Shown: piece by piece, positions 6,309 to 8,548 of the stretch
How positions within the stretch are numbered: the stretch's first letter is position 1
How the letters are laid out: each line of letters begins with the position of its first letter
Origin: Vallitaleaceae bacterium
Lineage (GTDB): Bacteria > Bacillota > Clostridia > Lachnospirales > Vallitaleaceae
NCBI GenBank assembly: GCA_027858555.1
Contig: JAQICP010000240.1
Span: 1-8,548 of the forward strand
Direction of reading: 5' to 3'
Length of the DNA: 8,548 nucleotides
Translations under genes and position numbers: made by a program
The notes under the pieces: generated by a model
Seen by the model: only the letters and a program-made list of their open reading frames with translations
Databases searched by the model: none
What the model was told of the DNA's origin: nothing

Positions 6309-7490
6309 CTATAAATTTTTAATTTTTTCGTAGCAGGATACCTGATTACGGCCATTGTGTTTAGCGTAATATAACGCTTTATCTGCCCGGCCAATGACCT
6401 CTTCTATGTCAGCATCTGTTGGCTTGATCAAAGAAACGCCTATACTGATTGTAATACTAATGTCTATTTCGTCTGTTTTAAAATGATAATCCTCTATGGT
6501 CTTTCTTATACGTTCTGCCAAGCGCTTAGTTTTATTATGGTCCGAATCACCTAATAATAATAAAAATTCTTCGCCTCCATAGCGTATTAACCGATCATAA
6601 TCACGAATGTTTTCATGTATGACCTTGGCCAACCCTTCTAATACAAAGTCTCCAACCTGATGGCCATAATTATCGTTTACTTTTTTAAAAAAATCTATAT
6701 CTATCATTAAGGCAGATGAGAAATGTCCAAAATCTAATTTGTCTAACTGTTCTTCTGGTAACTGGCTGTTATAGATATTCCTATTGTATGCGCCAGTAAG
6801 TGGATCCTTTGTAGCCAGTTCGTTAACCCGCTCCATCAACATCTTCGTTTTAGTTACATCATTTTGTAAGGCAAAAAAATGCTCGATTTGTCCTTTTTTA
6901 TTAAGAATTGCTGATATTCTAGCTTCTGCCCAATAATGAGAACCATCTTTACAACGATTATAAAACTCGCCTTCCCAACTCTTACCACTAAGTATGGTTT
7001 TCCATAATTCTTCGTATGCTTCTTTTGGCATAACATTCGACTTTAATATTCTAGGTGTTTTACCATAGACCTCATCATAACTATACCCTGTTACTTTTTC
7101 AAAAGTTTCATTGACATAGATGATGTTGCCTTGACTATCCGTAAGCACTGCTACAGATGGATTTTTTTCAATGCCTTGTAGCATGATATCTCTGATTTTT
7201 TTGATATATGTAATCATATTTCTTTGTCTTAAAAAAAGATATACACTGGTTGTGATAATCAGCCAAACTAAAATCAACCCAATTTTCAGGACATTTAGTA
7301 GATGTATTATATCACTACTGTTTTTATCATTAATAAAAGCAGGGTCATTATTAAGTTGAACCTGATATATATTCAAAAAATAGAGCGAAGGCAATAATAT
7401 GATGATGGAAGCTATTAGTCCAACAATAAAGAACCTTACAAAATACTCTTTAAAGGAGACATCCTTCATATTAAAATCATATTTCTTCAT
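6309..7490 (-). CDS. Membrane-anchored PAS-GGDEF diguanylate cyclase
   Basis: A 393-aa signalling enzyme predicted to make the second messenger c-di-GMP from two GTP. Two hydrophobic segments (about 19-40 and 67-88) flank a short extracytoplasmic loop of some 25 residues. A PAS domain follows (about 105-215; NIIYVNETFEKVTGYS at 122-137), then its C-cap with WAEARIS and FALQNDVT. The GGDEF domain (about 220-393) has DPLTGAYNR (229-237), DIDFFKKVNDNYGH (264-277), an active-site GGEEF (305-309) and an RxxD product-inhibition site (R296-D299) at the normal distance, so catalytic activity and c-di-GMP feedback are both expected. The PAS ligand is unknown. The ATG at 7490 has GAGGTG at 7497-7502, 6 nt upstream; an in-frame GTG at 7499 overlaps that site and is unlikely. 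The gene is 41 nt after plsC and probably shares its transcript, ending at the terminator 6265-6304. Confidence 0.92.
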   Translation of the reverse strand: MKKYDFNMKDVSFKEYFVRFFIVGLIASIIILLPSLYFLNIYQVQLNNDPAFINDKNSSDIIHLLNVLKIGLILVWLIITTSVYLFLRQRNMITYIKKIRDIMLQGIEKNPSVAVLTDSQGNIIYVNETFEKVTGYSYDEVYGKTPRILKSNVMPKEAYEELWKTILSGKSWEGEFYNRCKDGSHYWAEARISAILNKKGQIEHFFALQNDVTKTKMLMERVNELATKDPLTGAYNRNIYNSQLPEEQLDKLDFGHFSSALMIDIDFFKKVNDNYGHQVGDFVLEGLAKVIHENIRDYDRLIRYGGEEFLLLLGDSDHNKTKRLAERIRKTIEDYHFKTDEIDISITISIGVSLIKPTDADIEEVIGRADKALYYAKHNGRNQVSCYEKIKNL

Positions 7491-7531
7491 TGTGTTCACC
7501 TCGATTATTTATATTAGCATGTTCACCCAAA

Positions 7532-8257
7532 CTATTTTTTACCCAATTCATAATACATCTCTTCTATACGTGATTTAACGTAATCAGAAGCTGTTTCACC
7601 TTCACTAAGTGTAATCTGATCTAGATGAATAGGTTCACCAACTTTAAAGTATATGGTGTTTGGTTTAAGATTAAACCCATTATTTTCAAAAACATCATCA
7701 GTACCTTTAATTGCACACGGAATGATTGGAACACCACTTTTTTCTGCCATTCTAACACAACCTTTTTTAAATGGTAGCAATACATCATTTTTACTCCTTG
7801 TGCCTTCAGGGAACAAGACCACAGATTCCCCGTTTTTCAAAAATGCAATGCCTTTTTTAATGGCTTTAATCCCTTCTTTGGGACTGGTTCTATCAATAAA
7901 CAGCGCATCCTGTATGCGCATCCACCAACTGAGTACCGGCCACTTCTTAACACTTTTCTTACCCACAAATATGACTGGCTTTTTAAGATACCTCATCATG
8001 ACGGCCACATCTAGCATACTTCTATGATTACCTACATATAGAGCGCCTTCTTCCATTGTCATATATTCTAAGCCTTCAGTTTCAAATTTGGCTCCTGCTG
8101 AAAAAAACAACAAAAATCCAGTAAAACGATTGAACTTATATGCTAACTTCAGACCCATTTTACGGTTAAACTTCTTGACGACCCAAACAACTACGAGCAG
8201 GGGCATCCCTACCAAATAATTGATTGTCATTAATAGTATAAATAGATTTCTTCTCAT
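7532..8257 (-). CDS. plsC: 1-acyl-sn-glycerol-3-phosphate acyltransferase (PlsC family)
   Basis: A 241-aa membrane-associated acyltransferase predicted to convert lysophosphatidic acid to phosphatidic acid, the second acylation of phospholipid synthesis. The N-terminus has a hydrophobic helix (about 5-27) and a second hydrophobic patch near 46-54. The four family motifs are present: NHRSMLD (77-83, catalytic His78 and Asp83), FIDR (120-123), FPEGTRSK (149-156) and VPIIP (176-180). The length is typical. The ATG at 8257 has AAGGAGA about 6 nt upstream. It follows the Bax inhibitor-like gene by 26 nt and precedes the diguanylate cyclase by 41 nt with no terminator between, so the three are probably one transcript. 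A paralogue with another acyl acceptor cannot be excluded. Confidence 0.92.
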   Translation of the reverse strand: MRRNLFILLMTINYLVGMPLLVVVWVVKKFNRKMGLKLAYKFNRFTGFLLFFSAGAKFETEGLEYMTMEEGALYVGNHRSMLDVAVMMRYLKKPVIFVGKKSVKKWPVLSWWMRIQDALFIDRTSPKEGIKAIKKGIAFLKNGESVVLFPEGTRSKNDVLLPFKKGCVRMAEKSGVPIIPCAIKGTDDVFENNGFNLKPNTIYFKVGEPIHLDQITLSEGETASDYVKSRIEEMYYELGKK

Positions 8258-8283
8258 ATTTTCTCCTTACCGACCTTCTATCT

Positions 8284-8548
8284 TTATTTTCTTCTACCAA
8301 GTATTCTGAGCACCCTGAGGAAAAGGTTAATGATATCCATATATAGAGCCGCGGCACTATCTATGGCGTTATCGAGTGTCTTAGGTATCATGTTAGCTCT
8401 ACCCCAATCATACCCAATATAGCCGCAGAATATAATAGCAACAATCCAGTCGATAATACCATAGGATTGCTTGAATATTAATGATGTCACTAATGATATA
8501 ACAATCACACTTATGAGTGCCACTGTAAGTGCACCTTGTATTTTCTGG
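8284..8548 (-). CDS. Bax inhibitor-1/YccA family membrane protein, C-terminal part only
   Basis: The last 87 residues of a frame that stays open through the window's right edge, so its start lies outside. Two hydrophobic segments are followed by the family C-terminus. The segment YIGYDWGR and the final ALYMDIINLFLRVLRILGRRK pattern match Bax inhibitor-1/UPF0005 proteins. In characterised bacterial members such as B. subtilis YetJ, aspartates at these two places form a pH-sensitive pair controlling calcium leak, and both aspartates are kept here. The full protein should be about 210-250 aa with six to seven membrane helices. A GTG at 8523 falls inside a membrane segment and is not the real start. 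It is upstream of plsC with a 26-nt gap and probably in the same operon. Function in bacteria is poorly established. Confidence 0.85.
   Translation of the reverse strand, partial: QKIQGALTVALISVIVISLVTSLIFKQSYGIIDWIVAIIFCGYIGYDWGRANMIPKTLDNAIDSAAALYMDIINLFLRVLRILGRRK

Noticed and set aside
7491..7499. GTG start at 7499 for the diguanylate cyclase
   Set aside because: It also lies inside the GAGGTG ribosome binding site of the ATG at 7490.
7491..7531. GGTGAACA occurring twice before the diguanylate cyclase, considered as a regulatory repeat
   Set aside because: One copy is the ribosome binding site itself; two 8-base matches do not support a separate element.

Overview
The window reads as a chromosomal segment of an AT-rich, low-GC Gram-positive bacterium, most likely a Clostridia member (Lachnospirales-like). 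The support is strong AGGAGG-type ribosome binding sites, consensus TTGACA/TATAAT-like promoters, a classic U-tract terminator, and the gene families present. The genus cannot be named from this sequence. All nine recognised genes lie on the minus strand, so they are transcribed from high to low coordinates. I see no tRNA, rRNA, CRISPR array, transposase or phage gene. No gene-free stretch exceeds 300 bases; the longest is 3165-3412.

In order of transcription there are four blocks. (1) 8548-6265 holds the C-terminal end of a Bax inhibitor-1 family membrane protein (cut by the window edge), a 1-acylglycerol-3-phosphate acyltransferase (PlsC family) and a membrane-anchored PAS-GGDEF diguanylate cyclase. 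The block is closed by a strong intrinsic terminator. (2) 6203-3413 begins with a near-consensus promoter that carries a palindrome in its spacer. It holds a DNA-binding regulator joining an XRE-type helix-turn-helix to a CarH-like adenosylcobalamin-binding region, then an FtsX/MacB-type ABC permease and its ATPase. The three genes are tightly packed (15-nt gap, then an 8-nt overlap) and look like one operon. (3) 3221-2177 begins with another near-consensus promoter and holds azlC and azlD, the two subunits of a branched-chain amino acid exporter. A GC-rich double palindrome lies between blocks 2 and 3. (4) 2067-1 is a family 3 glycoside hydrolase (beta-glucosidase type) whose 3' end is outside the window.

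The most interesting item is the regulator at 5280-6146. It carries the W-x9-EH and E-x-H-x-x-G motifs of CarH, the B12-dependent photoreceptor and repressor, but its DNA-binding domain is XRE-type instead of the usual MerR-type. It is directly upstream of an ABC exporter, and its own promoter contains a palindromic operator candidate. This suggests an autoregulated, light- or coenzyme-B12-responsive exporter operon. The motifs are seen in the sequence; the physiological role is inference.
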